A stretch of DNA of 64,000 nucleotides from Plazaster borealis (Eukaryota > Echinodermata > Asteroidea > Forcipulatida > Labidiasteridae), in NCBI GenBank assembly GCA_021014325.1, contig JAJGQC010000046.1, positions 47,713 through 111,712 on the forward strand, written 5' to 3'. Below, piece after piece: positions 1 to 10,957 of this stretch. Position 1 is the stretch's first letter. Every line of letters begins with the position of its first letter. The notes under the pieces were generated by a model. It was not told the origin of the DNA and did no database searches. It saw nothing but the letters and a program-made list of their open reading frames with translations. A program made the translations under genes and the position numbers.

Positions 1-3000
1 AATAAACTGAAACATCAAGGAATAGACCGAGCTCCATACAACGTCATCCATAGCCTAAACTGAGACCCGGGTATCAACTTAGTTCAATACATGCAGAAGG
101 GGAAACTTAAATATAAAACTAGACATTGAGTTTTTGTTTACTACAAAAAAAGGTGTTCGTGGTGAGTGATTGATTGAATGAATAGACATTCTACCTTATC
201 AATCCAGTGCCTGGTCCAGGAGTTATGAATTTTTCACAAGATTTAACATCAACTTCCGGTTTGGACCGGAAGTCAAGATCAAATAGGGGTCACATTTTGT
301 GTAGCGCGTTTAGTTTAATAATAATAATAATAATAATAATAATGAAGACGTTTTAGATGATGTATGGATTTCAAACCTCCAACAATTTGTTGAAACATTA
401 ACTTTCACTTTCCGGTTTTAACCGGAAGTCAAGGTCAAATGAGGTCACAGTGTGTAGCGTTTCTTAAATCTTTGGAGCCCTTTCTGATGATGTATAGATG
501 ATAAAAATCCAATGTGTGGTTGGGCAGTTCTGATTTTTTCAAATATTAAATTTCATCTTCCGGTTTGAACAGGAAGTGAAGGTCAATTGGGGTCACATTC
601 TGTATATCGTTTGTTAAGTTGTTACATACTTGTCCAATGATGTATAGATTGTAAAAATCCATTGTGTGGTTCAGGAATTATGAATTTTGAAACATTAAAT
701 GTCAACTTCCGCTTTGAACCGGAAGTCAGGGTCAAACGGGGTCACAATAAGTGTAGCGTATGTTATGTTTTATAAAGACCATTCAGATGATGTATAAATT
801 GTAAAAATCCCTTGTGTGGTTCAGGAGTTACGAATTTTTCAAGTATCACATGGATTATCTTTATGCCGGGTGCGCAATATACAAGGTAACATGCAGCGAT
901 GCTAAATGTATTCCTACCATGTAGTTGAAGTAAACTGAACTACACGTTCAATGTACATGTATACACGTGCTATTACACTATCTCGCGTTATCAAAGTGGG
1001 TCATTACAAACGTGCGCTTTAATGCTGGTGGTTATAAGACAAGATGTAAATGTCAAAATGTTGTTATTTCTGTGCAAAAGTTTGAGCAGGCTCAACGTTC
1101 TAAAACCTGAGGCAAAAATTATGCTGAAATGATAAATAGTTTTGAGATACGAATTTTATGAAATTTTAAATTTCCGGGTTGAACCGGAAGTCAAGGTCAA
1201 ATGGGGTCACTTTTTGTGTAGCGTTTGTTGGACCTTTAACGAACTTTCCGATGATGTATAGATTGTAAAAATCCAACATGTCGTCTATGAGTTATGATTT
1301 TTTTTCAATTATTAAAGTTTGATTTAATGTAATGCAATACCTGATGACGTCATTATGACATCATCAAGTTTGTGTCGTCTTGATATTTAGGTTCAAATGT
1401 CTGATGAGTTTCAATGTAAAATTCAATTTCAATCTTGAGTTATGCCGTAGATAAGCCCGGAAATGATGTTTTTCAAGAAAACAAACAAAGGCAAACTTTG
1501 ACCTAGGGGCATGACCTTGAAAAAAAGGTCATACGATTTTGACGTTAACTTTTGAAATGTAGCCCCAGTCGTGATCTATTGTATGCCCAATTATGAACAT
1601 CATAGCTTTCATATTCAATGAGATACAACAAATACCAAATGGTCATTTTTCAACTTTAAAAACCTTGTAATTCGACACCTGATGACGTCATGACAACTGT
1701 GCCGTCTTCATATTCAGGTTCAATTGTCTGTTGAGTTTCAATGTTCAATTCAGTTTCAATTTTGAGTTATGCTGTAGAGAAGAGTTCTGTGGAAGAAGAA
1801 GATGGAAACGAAAATAGACTTAAGTTTTTGTTTTAGAACAAAAACAGGGTGTTTCGCATTTGGTCAATAAGTCAGTCGTTTAAGTTTTGATATTACTCTG
1901 GTTGTGGTGGAGTAATGTAAGAAGGGTTGAAAATGTGAGAACATGGTTTTGCTGATGACGCTATTATGATGTATCCAAATTGGCCTATATGTTGTCGGGT
2001 CATTATGTTTGAATCTTTTGGATTTTAAGCAACAGGTTTTCAGCCATTAATATTTTCTTTTCAAAAAAATGTCACGAGAGGGCGCTGTTGAAATTATTAT
2101 GTCATTTCTTTTTTTTATAGATCTTATCTGTGGATCAAGAGTTATGATTTTTCAATGATTAAACTTCAACTTCCAGATTGAACAGGAAGTCAAGGTCAAA
2201 TGGGGTCAGGTTCTGAGTAACTTTTTACAAACTTTTCACGACCTGTTCGATGATGTGTAGATTGTAAAAAACGAACATGTGGTTCATGAGTTATTATTTT
2301 TTCCGTTACTAAACTTCAACTTCCGGTTTTAACCGGAAAACAAGGTCAGACGAGGTTACACTCTGTGTGTCATCCATTAGGTTTTTGAATACCTTTCTGA
2401 TGATATGTTAATAACCAAAATCCAATGTCTGGTTTTGGAGTAATGATTTTTTGAAACACTAAGCTTTGATTTTATAAAAAAAAATGTAAAAAAATAAAGT
2501 AATTACGTCATCATGACGTCACTTCACATTTCACAAGCCATGGTCGTTGTCTTACAGTACACCAAGTTTCAGCTCAATCGGCTGTTTCATTTAGTAGATA
2601 CACGGCTTCAAAATGAGAACCTTTAGGGCCTTACCACGTGACACACGATGACGTCATCATACTACGACTATGCTGTCTACATAAAGATCATTATATTTAC
2701 TAGTTTTGAAGAGATTCTCATAAACTTTGCCACAGACATCTAGTAAAAGTGTGCTTTGAACTTTTTTCAACCTGGCGCTAGAGGGCGCTTTTAAATTGTG
2801 TGACGTCACCGGTCCAATTTTGTTAAACCAGACACTTGCCGGATTACAACATTGTTAAAAACAACTCAAAAACATTGTCACTTTCTGCTACATTTAATTT
2901 ACTAGGCATTTCCGGTTTCGACCGAAAGTAGAGGTCATGTGAGGTCACGCACGCGACAACAAATAAAGACCTATATGACCTTAGTATGATCCCGCATAAA

Positions 3001-3418
3001 GTAACTGCCGGCCTCTAAAGTGTGATTTGTTACAGAATTTCAAAGATTAAAAAAAAATGTCTAAAAACCTTGTAATTCGACACCTGATGACGTCATCATG
3101 ACGTCATTGTTCGCGTTCCGTCCTCATGCTAAGGTTCAAGTACATGCCAAGTTTCAAGTTTGTACAACTTAAACATTTTGCGAAACTGCAAGAGAAGGTT
3201 CAGAAGGGTGGAAAAAAAACCGAACACCTAAAAATAAAAAAATCAGAACTAGAGATTCAGTTTTGTTGGTTACAAAAACAAGGTGTTCGTGAGTGATGTC
3301 ATCAAATTATGATTAAATGAATTGGTTACAAAATCTTACGTTTGGTTCAGAAGTTAGTTTTTTCCATTATGTTTAAACTGGAAGTCAGGTCAAATGGGGT
3401 TACATTGTGTGTAGTGCT
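1..3418. repeat. Tandem/dispersed ~148-bp repeat array (left block)
   Basis: Degenerate units recur roughly every 148-157 bases (dyads near 254, 411, 559 and 707, then 1172, 2172, 2320 and 2910). Each has the near-palindrome TTCCGGTTTGAACCGGAA, then GTCAAGGTCAAATGGGGTCA and a conserved tail with GATGTATAGATTGTAAAAATCC. Other stretches hold TGACGTCATCATGACGTCA-type motifs (about 1340, 2510, 3090). Positions about 890-1130 are a different insert that is also present in the right block. No convincing coding sequence was seen. AT-rich, with an (AAT)n run near 319-342. Confidence 0.8.
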
Positions 3419-3431
3419 TGTTGAGATTTTA
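3419..3431. repeat. Target-site duplication, left copy, of the LINE
   Basis: TGTTGAGATTTTA here matches TGTTGAGATTCTA at 7536-7548 with one mismatch. The two copies lie exactly where the flanking satellite unit stops and resumes, so they bound the inserted LINE. Confidence 0.7.
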
Positions 3432-3442
3432 TATATAGGCTG

Positions 3443-4234
3443 TCACTCGCTAACGAGTATGACTATCGGGGGGTTGAGTTGCGGAGTTTGAGTTTGCCAG
3501 CCTTCCCATGAGAGTAGGCCAATCCTGGCAGATGGTTGACGGCCACAGTATCTGCATTGGAGGGATGCTTCCTCGGGATGGACCGCTCTCTCGTGACGCC
3601 GCATCCCCCTAATCTCTGCAGCTTCTGCCCTGGCATCCTCGGCTGACGCAGCCCCACTCTTGGTGAGTGAACGCCATGTGGGCCTCTCCTTGGCCATGTC
3701 TTCCCAGGTGTTGGTTGGAATGCCAGCTGCTTGGAGATGACGTTTCAGACAGTCCTTGAAACGAAGTTGAGGGCGGCCTCTATGACGAACCCCCTCCACC
3801 AGTTCTCCGTAGAATATCTGCTTAGGTAGTCGGGAGTCGTCCATAAGTACAAGGTGACCACTCCAACGTAGCTGTCTGGCAAGCAACGTGGACTCGACAC
3901 TGGCCATACCAGCCCTGCGAAGAACCTCGTTGTTAGTGATATAGTCAGACCACTTGATGTTCAGGATGGTATGAAAATGGCGGAGTTGAATTTGATTAAG
4001 TTTCCGGATATGTCTTTGGTATACTGTGTATGTTTCAGTTGAGTAGAGAAGAGATGATAGTACCACTGCCCTGAACACCATACATTTAGTAGAGGTTTTG
4101 ATGCCACGTTGAGACCACACTCGGTGATGTAGACGACCAAAGGATGCTGCTGCAGCAGATACCCTCTTGTTGAGCTCTTTCTCCAGGCTATTGTCGCTGG
4201 AGACTCTGCTGCCGAGATAGGTGAATTGAGGCAC
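3443..4234 (-). pseudogene. LINE C-terminal segment with degenerate zinc knuckle
   Basis: The frame starts in the thumb-like region (TYLGSRVSSDNSLEKEL) that follows the RT palm in such LINEs. It ends near a Cys motif, CRYCGRQPSARIGLLSW. In related elements this has the form C-x2-C followed by SRIGL-x-SH. Here the later metal ligands are replaced (Trp where His is usual), so zinc binding is probably lost. Confidence 0.75.
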
Positions 4235-5426
4235 ACACTTTAAAGGCTGGTTGTTTTAAGAGGATGGTTGGTTGGACAAGTAGAGTACGTCGTACTGGTT
4301 GGACCATGACCTCAGTTTTCTTGGTGTTTATGGTGAGACCAAACGCAGTGGCTGACCTTGCGAAACTGCTGACAAGGTTCTGCAACTCGTTCTCTGAGTG
4401 AGCCACAAGAGCAGCATCGTCAGCAAACAGTAGTTCCTGCACGCCGATGAGGTGAGTTTTAGAGCTTGCTTTCAGTCGTCGGATGTTGAATAGATTTCCA
4501 TCGAAGCGTGTTTTGATGAAGACCCTTCCAGTTGTACCAAGTGAGGCAACTTCTAAAACTGCTGACAAGAGGAAAGTGAACAGTGTAGGAGCTAGCACAC
4601 ATCCCTGCTTCACTCCAATGTTAACTTTGAAGGGATCTGAAGTAGAGCCGGCAGAAGAAACCTGACCATTTATACCATCATGAAACTTCCTGATCAGTGT
4701 GATGAGTTTACCTGGACAGCCATACCTTTCAAGTACGCTCCACAGCATAGGTCGAGGAACCGAGTCGAAGGCCTTGGAGAAGTCAATGAAGGCTACAAAA
4801 AGTGGCATGTTTTGTTCCTTAGCCTTCTCTTGAAGCTGGCGTAAGGTAAATACCATGTCGATGGTACTACGTCCTGCTCGGAAGCCGCACTGACTTTCTG
4901 GTAGAACGCCATCTGCAACAGATTGCAGCCGCCTCAGAAGCAGTTTCCCAAGGATCTTCCCAGCAATGGACAACCACGAGATGCCACGATAGTTGTTGCA
5001 GTCTTGACGGCTTCCCTTACGCTTGAAGATGGTGACTATGAGAGCGTCTTTAAAGGCATTTGGAAGTTCTTCTGACATCCAACAACGAAGGTACAAACTG
5101 TGAAGTGTGGATTGAAGTAGTGGTCCGCCATGTTTGTATATCTCAGCGGGGAGGCTGTCCAAGCCTGGAGCTTTCCCGTTCAGAACTTTATTGATTATTT
5201 CCTTGACCTCTCCAAGGGAGGGTGGCCTGGCAAGGTCCTGCTGGACATGTCGCTGCGGTATCTGATCAAGAAACTCCTCCTGCGTATCAGATGACTTATT
5301 CAGAAGGGTCTTGAAATGGTCGCGCCAACGATCAAGGATTTCTTGTTTATCAGTGATGAGAGTGCTTCCGTCGCTTGAGAGAAGCGGAGAAGTAGCATAT
5401 TTTACAGGACCATAGACTGCCTTCAA
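4188..5426 (-). pseudogene. LINE reverse transcriptase, frame-disrupted
   Basis: The 412-residue frame contains RT landmarks in order: the NNYRGIS segment, motif A in FIDFSKAFD, motif B in GVKQGCVLAPTLF, and motif C as FADDAALVAH with the catalytic Asp pair. The catalytic residues look intact, but the frame is cut from the linker upstream (near 5430) and from the C-terminal part downstream (near 4230). The copy is therefore inactive. It lies antisense to the phosphatase gene and upstream of its first visible exon. Confidence 0.9.
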
Positions 5427-5505
5427 GGAAGTGTAAAACCTTTGGAGTCATTTACATCAGCCAGCTGTTGTAGGTCTGCTGCTTTTTGAGCCCACCACCT
5501 ATCCT

Positions 5506-5961
5506 TCATCTGCCTAAGCTGTCTTTGCAGGAGGCCTTGGTTTCACGTAGGTGCTTCAAGGCTGCTGCCGATGATGGATTTGCAATGTGACGGAGATGAG
5601 CAGCATGCTTGGCCCGTAGGAGGTCTTTAATCTGAGTATCGTTTTCATCGAACCAGTCAGCATGCTTCCTAGACGGATGTCCAAGTACTGCGGCTGCTGC
5701 ACTGTAAACAGCTTGCTGGAGAAAAGCCCAGTGGTTGTCAACTGAGTCTGCACCACTAATGCCAGAATTGCTAATGGCTTGAGTAACCGCAGCCTGTAGA
5801 TTTGTGCGGTGCTCAAGTGAGGAAAGCTTTGACACATCAATGTGACGTCTTGGTTTTGGCGCAGTTTTTGTTTTGGTGAGCGCACATGTAGATTCGCATA
5901 AGTGCGAATAAACTAATGATCTGTCTGACACTCTGCACCCCGCATGGCACGAGTGATGCAT
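5506..5961 (-). pseudogene. LINE inter-domain (endonuclease-RT linker) segment
   Basis: This 151-residue frame lies between the endonuclease and RT parts. It is rich in Ala, Lys and His (for example DWFDENDTQIKDLL), as is usual for the linker of LINE polyproteins. It has no catalytic motif of its own. Its placement between the two enzyme parts, and the frame change at each end, mark it as part of the same broken polyprotein. Confidence 0.7.
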
Positions 5962-6081
5962 ATGTCATGAAGGTCACATCTCCTAGATAAAACATAATCT
6001 AGAAGGTGCCAGGATTTAGAACGGGGTGTTTCCAAGAGTAGAACCATTTGTCAGGCATATTGAAGAATGTGTTGGTGACTG

Positions 6082-6927
6082 CTAGGTGGAACTCTTTGCA
6101 AAAGGAAAGAAGCATCTCTCCGTAAGAGTTAATATTTCTCTCCCAAAACTGCCAAGTGCTCCGGCCCAGGTAGTGTTGTCTGAGCCAACCCGTGCATTGA
6201 AGTCACCCAAACAGATGATTTTGTCGTGGAGTGGGATGCCTTGCAACAACCGAGAAAGATCTTCATAAAACTGGTGTTTAGAGTCCTCGGTGCTGGGAAG
6301 TGTTGGGGCATAAGCACTAATAATATGAAGATGAAGGGGAGTTTTGTCGTTTATTTTGATCTTTAAGATCATCAGCCTGTCTGAGATTGCCTTTGGGAAG
6401 GTAGTTAGGTTTCTGGCTATGCTGTTTGCGATTGCAAGATCAACACCTGCTTCTCTCTTGAGCTCGCCTGACCCAGCTAGACGAGTTTCCTGAAGTGTTG
6501 CAATGTCTATGGAGTACCGAGAGAGCTTTCTGTCGAGAAGGGCTGTACGTCTCTCGGGTCTAGTTTCGGAGTCTAAGAGAGTTCGAACATTCCAGGTTCC
6601 TAGGATTAAACGTTTAGTTGATACTTGATTTCTTTTTCCTTTCTGTGTATTCTTCCCACAAGTTGGAGTCCCGCTGGCCGTGGGCTGCCAGCCAGGAAAA
6701 AGGGCAGACGAGCTTTTTTTACCCCGCCTTTTATTGGGGCGTCCCCTGATTGGGGCAAGCGGTGCATCCCTAAGAAGGGCCGCCTGGTCACTTGGGAAGG
6801 ACCTCACACACTCGTCGTCCTCAAGATGCGTACGACCATCACTCCCAAGCCGCTCATGTGTAGAGATCTGTACTACCAGCTCCCAGCTGCTCAAGCCTGC
6901 CAGCATCGCCAGAGTCTCCATCGCCAT
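6082..6927 (-). pseudogene. LINE endonuclease (exonuclease-endonuclease-phosphatase fold), broken
   Basis: The 281-residue frame has a basic low-complexity leader (about residues 1-105), then AP-endonuclease landmarks in the expected order: GTWNVRTL, LQETR, a SAYAPT segment and GDFNARVG. These carry the Asn/Glu/Asp residues that bind metal and DNA in this family. In active elements the enzyme nicks the target DNA to prime reverse transcription. After the GDFNARVG region the frame shifts near 6150, so the downstream His end of the domain is in another frame. It is not a host gene. Confidence 0.85.
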
Positions 6928-7535
6928 GAGACTTGAAACATCTCCTCACCTCAGCCTGATCCCGAAGGCCTGCGCCATGTGTTTATAGTGCAGCATACGT
7001 TGCGCAGATGTAGCGACACTCTCTGGGTTTCAGTGGTCTGTATCCAAACGGAGAGCCTGGGCTCGACAGCTGGAGAACACAATAACTGCCCGCAGTGCTC
7101 AGAAGAAGGAAAACCCCTTCCACTAAGGTGGTTCCAACCATGCCATTGACCAACCAGTAGTTCATCTGCCATGAAGGGATACCAAAACCACTGCTGCCTG
7201 GTTTGGGGATTTGTGGTCAGAGTACACCGTCTCCTCGAAGGGTTTCCTAGCAGGGATAACGGGCCCCATCTGCCCGGGTTTGAAATCAGAGTTTTCCTTC
7301 TCCTAGGAGAGCTACCATCCAAGGTTAATGAGCCCTCCTGCCCGGAGCAATCTGGTTTGAGGCGCCAGAAACCCACCTAAACACCTCTGCTTACAGTTCG
7401 CAACAGGGATCGGCACATGAAGCCAAGCAGTAGGAGTTTGATTAGGAGAGGCTCTTTGAGACGCTGGTCATATGGGATACTTTATGAAGTAGGGAGTTGC
7501 TCACCTCCCCCTACCCATCTCGACCATCCTAACCC
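6928..7535 (-). other. LINE 5' leader region
   Basis: This is the minus-strand upstream part of the element, between the duplication at 7536 and the first long frame. Short frames occur in it, but none shows a recognisable domain. Its GC content is visibly higher than the flanking satellite, like the rest of the LINE. Confidence 0.5.
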
Positions 7536-7548
7536 TGTTGAGATTCTA
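7536..7548. repeat. Target-site duplication, right copy, of the LINE
   Basis: TGTTGAGATTCTA pairs with 3419-3431. The satellite unit continues directly after it with AAGACCTGTTTAATGACG. Confidence 0.7.
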
Positions 7549-9626
7549 AAGACCTGTTTAATGACGTAATGATTGTAAAAATCCATTGTGTGCATGGTAC
7601 AGGAGATATGTTTTTGACAAACATTAAATTTCATTTTCCGGTTTGAAACGGAAGTCAAGTTTTTACATACTTTTCCAATTATGTATAGATTGTAAAAACC
7701 CAATGTGTAGTTCAAAAGTTATGATTTTTAGAAATTTTAAATTTCAACACCCGGTTTTAACCGGCAGTCGAGGTCAAATGAGGTCACAATGTGCATCGGA
7801 AGTTAAGTCCTTGGAGCCCTTTTGGATGACGCAAAGATGATAAAAATCCAAAGTGTGGTTCAGGAGTTATGATTTTTTCAAATACAACATTTCACCTTCC
7901 GGTTTGAACCGAAAATAAAGGTCAAATGGGGTCACATTGTGTGCATCGTTTCTTAACCCTTTCATAAGAGAGCCGTCTGTTCTTTGTGTGTAGCAAGTGT
8001 CTGACGTCTTGCCGACAGCTGTGGCTATGTGTCTGGTTTGCAACCAGTCCCCCCCCCCAAGTCAAGCTGTGTCATGGTAAATGCACAGAAAACCATTTTA
8101 ATGTATGTTTTTGCGTATACCCAGGGGATTAAACGCACTTAGGGGTTAAGTTGTTACATACTTTCGCAATAATGTATATATTGTAAAAATTCAATGTGTT
8201 GTTCAGAAGTTACGATTTGTTTAAACAATAACTTTCAATTTCCGGTTTGAACCGGAAGTCAAGGTCAAATGTGTCACACTTTTTGTAGCGTGTTTAAGTG
8301 TTTGGCGCCATTTCTGATGAAGTATAGATGATACAAATCCAATGTGTGGTTCAGGAGTTCTGATTTTTTCAAATATTAAATTTCATCTTCCGGTTTGAAC
8401 AGGAAGTAAAGGTTAATTGGGGTCACATTCTGTGTATCGTTTGTTAAGTTGTTACATACTTTTCCAATGATGTATAGATCGTTAAAATCCATTGTGTGGT
8501 TCAGGAATTATGATTTTTGAAACATTAAATTTCAACTTCCGCTGTGAACCGGAAGTCAGGGTCAAACGGGGTTACAATAAGTGTAGCGTATGTTAGGTTT
8601 TATAAAGACCTTTCAGATGATGTATAGATTGTAAAAATCCAATGTGTGGTTCAGGAGTTACGAATTTTTCAAGTATTACATGGATTATCTTTATGCCGGG
8701 GTGCGCAATATACAAGGTAACAGCGATGCTAAATGTATTCCTACATGTAGTTGATGTAAACTGAACTACACGTTCAACGTACAGGTGCTAATAAACTATC
8801 TCGCGTTATCAAAGTGGGCCAACACAAACGTGCGCTTATTGCCGGTGGTTATAAGACAAGATGTAAATGTCAAAATGTTATTATTTCTGTGCAAAAGTTT
8901 GAGCAGGCTCAACGTTCTACAACCTGATGCAAAATTATGCTGAAATGAAAAGTACTTTTGAGATACGAAATTTATATAATTTTAAATTTCCGGGTTGAAC
9001 CGGAAGTCAAGGTCAAATGGGGTCACTTTTTGTGTAGCGTTTGTTGGACCTTTAACGAACTTTCCGATGAAGTATAGATTGTAAAAATCCAACATGTCGT
9101 TCATGAGTTATGATTTTTTTTTTTTTAACTTTGATTTAATCATCAAGTTTGTGTCGTCTTGATATTTAGGTTCAAATGTCTGATGAGTTTTAATGTAAAA
9201 CTCAATTCCAATCTTGAGTTATGCCGTAGATAAGCCGAAAATGATGTTTTTCAAGAAAAAAACAAAGGCAAACTTTGACCTAGGGCATGACCTTGAAGAA
9301 AAGGTCATACGATTTTGACGCTAACTTTTGAAATGTAGCCCAGTCTTGATCTATCACATGCCCAATTATGAACATCATTGCTTTCATATTCAATGAGATA
9401 AAGCAAATACCAAATGGTCATTTTTCAACTTTAAAAACCTTGTAATTCGACACCGGATGACGTCAGCATGACGTCATTAACTGTGTGCCGTCCTCATATT
9501 AAGGTTCAATTGTCTGATGAGTTTCAATGTTTAATTCAGTTTCAATCTTGAGTTATGCTGTAGAGAAGAATTCCAGGGAAGAAGAAGAAGAAGATGGAGA
9601 AGAAGAAAAAAAAAAACAGAAAAAAA
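7549..9626. repeat. ~148-bp repeat array (right block)
   Basis: The units match the left block, with dyads near 7637, 7751, 7897, 8241, 8390, 8538 and 8990. From about 8310 to 9595 the block follows 480-1805 almost base for base, including the non-satellite insert at 8720-8960. The insert therefore predates the duplication. A non-repeat patch lies at about 7960-8150. The block ends in a purine-rich GAAGAAGAAGAAGATGG tract that leads into the hairpin array. Confidence 0.8.
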
Positions 9627-9630
9627 ACAA

Positions 9631-10706
9631 AGAGGTGTTCGTGCTCATATTGCACGAACACCTAAAAAACGGAACAATAACAAGGAGATGTTCGTGCTTG
9701 TATTGCACGAACACCTAAAAAACAGAACAAAAACAAAGAGGTGTCCGTGCTCATATTGACGAACACCTAAAAAAAAACAATTACAAGAGGTGTTCGTGCT
9801 TGTATTGCACGAACACCTAAAAAAAAACAATTACAAGAGGTGTTCGTGCTCATATTGCACGAACACCTAAAAAAAACCAGAACAATAACAAGAGGTGTTC
9901 GTGCTTGTATTGCCCGACCACCGAAAAAGCAGAAAAATAACAAGAGGTGTTCGTGCTTGTATTGCACGAACACCTAAAAAAACACAACAATAACACGAGG
10001 TGTTCGTGCTGATATTGCACGAACACCTAAAAAAACGGAACAATAACAAGAGGTGTTCGTGCTCATATTGCACGAACACCTAACAAAACGGAACAATATC
10101 AAGAGGTGTTCGTGCTCATATTGCACGAACACCTAACAAAAACGGAACAATATCAAGAGGTGTTCGTGCTCATATTGCACGAACACCTAAAAACAGAACA
10201 AAAAACAAGAGGTGTTCGTGCTTGTATTGCACGAACACCTAAAAACAGAACAATAACAAGAGGTGTTCGTGCTCATATTGCACGAACACATAACAAGAGG
10301 TGTTCGTGCTTGTATTGCACGAACACCTAAAAACAGAACAAAAACAAAGAGGTGTTTGTGCTTGCATTGCACGAACACCTAAAAAAAACGGAACAATATC
10401 AAGAGGTGTTCGTGCTCATATTGCACGAACACCTAAAAAAAACGGAACAATATCAAGAGGTTTTCGTGCTCATATTGCACGATCACCTAAAAAACCCAGA
10501 ACAAAAACAAAGAGGTGTTCGTGCTTGTATTGCACGAACACCTACAAACAGAACAATACCAAAGAGGTGTTCGGTATCAGCATGTAAAATAATTCTATAA
10601 GTAAATGAATGCTTCACTATATAATATTTTTAGGTGTTCGTGCAATACAAGCACGAACACCTCATTGTTATTGTTGGGTGTTCGTGCTTGTATTGCACGA
10701 ACACCT
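9631..10706. repeat. Array of ~20 hairpin units (AGGTGTTCGTGC ... GCACGAACACCT)
   Basis: About 18 head-to-tail units of 48-57 bp, a half unit near 10563, then one inverted and one direct copy at 10633-10706. Each unit holds 12-bp arms, AGGTGTTCGTGC and GCACGAACACCT, around a 7-base loop. The loop is mostly TTGTATT or TCATATT. Units are joined by A-rich spacers such as AAAAACAGAACAATAACAAG. Arms are perfect in most copies. Short peptides read from it on either strand are repeat artefacts. The array ends 113 bases before the first receptor exon found here. Confidence 0.92.
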
Positions 10707-10819
10707 AAAAATATAAAAAGTGAAGTATTCATTTTCTTATAGAAAAATTTTACATGCTGATTTGTATGCTGATAGGTCTGCTTGAGGGTTTTTTTTTTTT
10801 TTTTTTTTTTCTGTAACAG

Positions 10820-10957
10820 GATGTCCAAAAAGTAAATATGACCCATCGGCGGCCTGCAACAAAGATTGTCGAAGATGTCGTAATGGTGGCGTTTGTGATG
10901 ACGTTGATGGTGACTGCATTTGTCCACCTGGGTTTAGTGGTAAACTCTGTCAAAAAA
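10820..10957 (+). CDS. Exon 1 of those visible: EGF-like module
   Basis: It follows a long T tract and CTGTAACAG, and ends at GTAAGT. It is 138 bp, phase 1 to 1. The module reads [14 protein letters not shown], then [12 protein letters not shown], the six-Cys EGF pattern. CICPPGF-x-G is also the wording of the first EGF repeat of Tie receptors as I know it. The phase-1 entry means at least one upstream exon exists outside, or unrecognised within, the window. Confidence 0.85.

Larger units (their letters stand above)
3432..7535 (-). mobile_element. Degenerate non-LTR retrotransposon (LINE), minus strand
   Basis: A 4.1-kb element encoding, in minus-strand order, an endonuclease, a linker, a reverse transcriptase and a C-terminal segment with a remnant Cys-rich knuckle. 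It interrupts a satellite unit and is bounded by a 13-bp target-site duplication. Its 3' end is a short AT-rich TATATA tail next to 3432. The reading frame is broken at least near 6150, between 5506 and 5426, and near 4230, so it cannot move on its own. An RTE-like or CR1-like clade is possible from the AP-endonuclease plus RT layout. I did not assign it. Confidence 0.88.

Noticed and set aside
9527..10600. Frames encoding repeated peptides (for example CSCLYCTNT, LILHEHLK) on both strands
   Set aside because: They are translations of the hairpin array. Both strands and several frames give the same words.
9631..10706. CRISPR-like array
   Set aside because: Units are palindromic with A-rich spacers that are near-identical, not unique. 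The context is animal intronic DNA.
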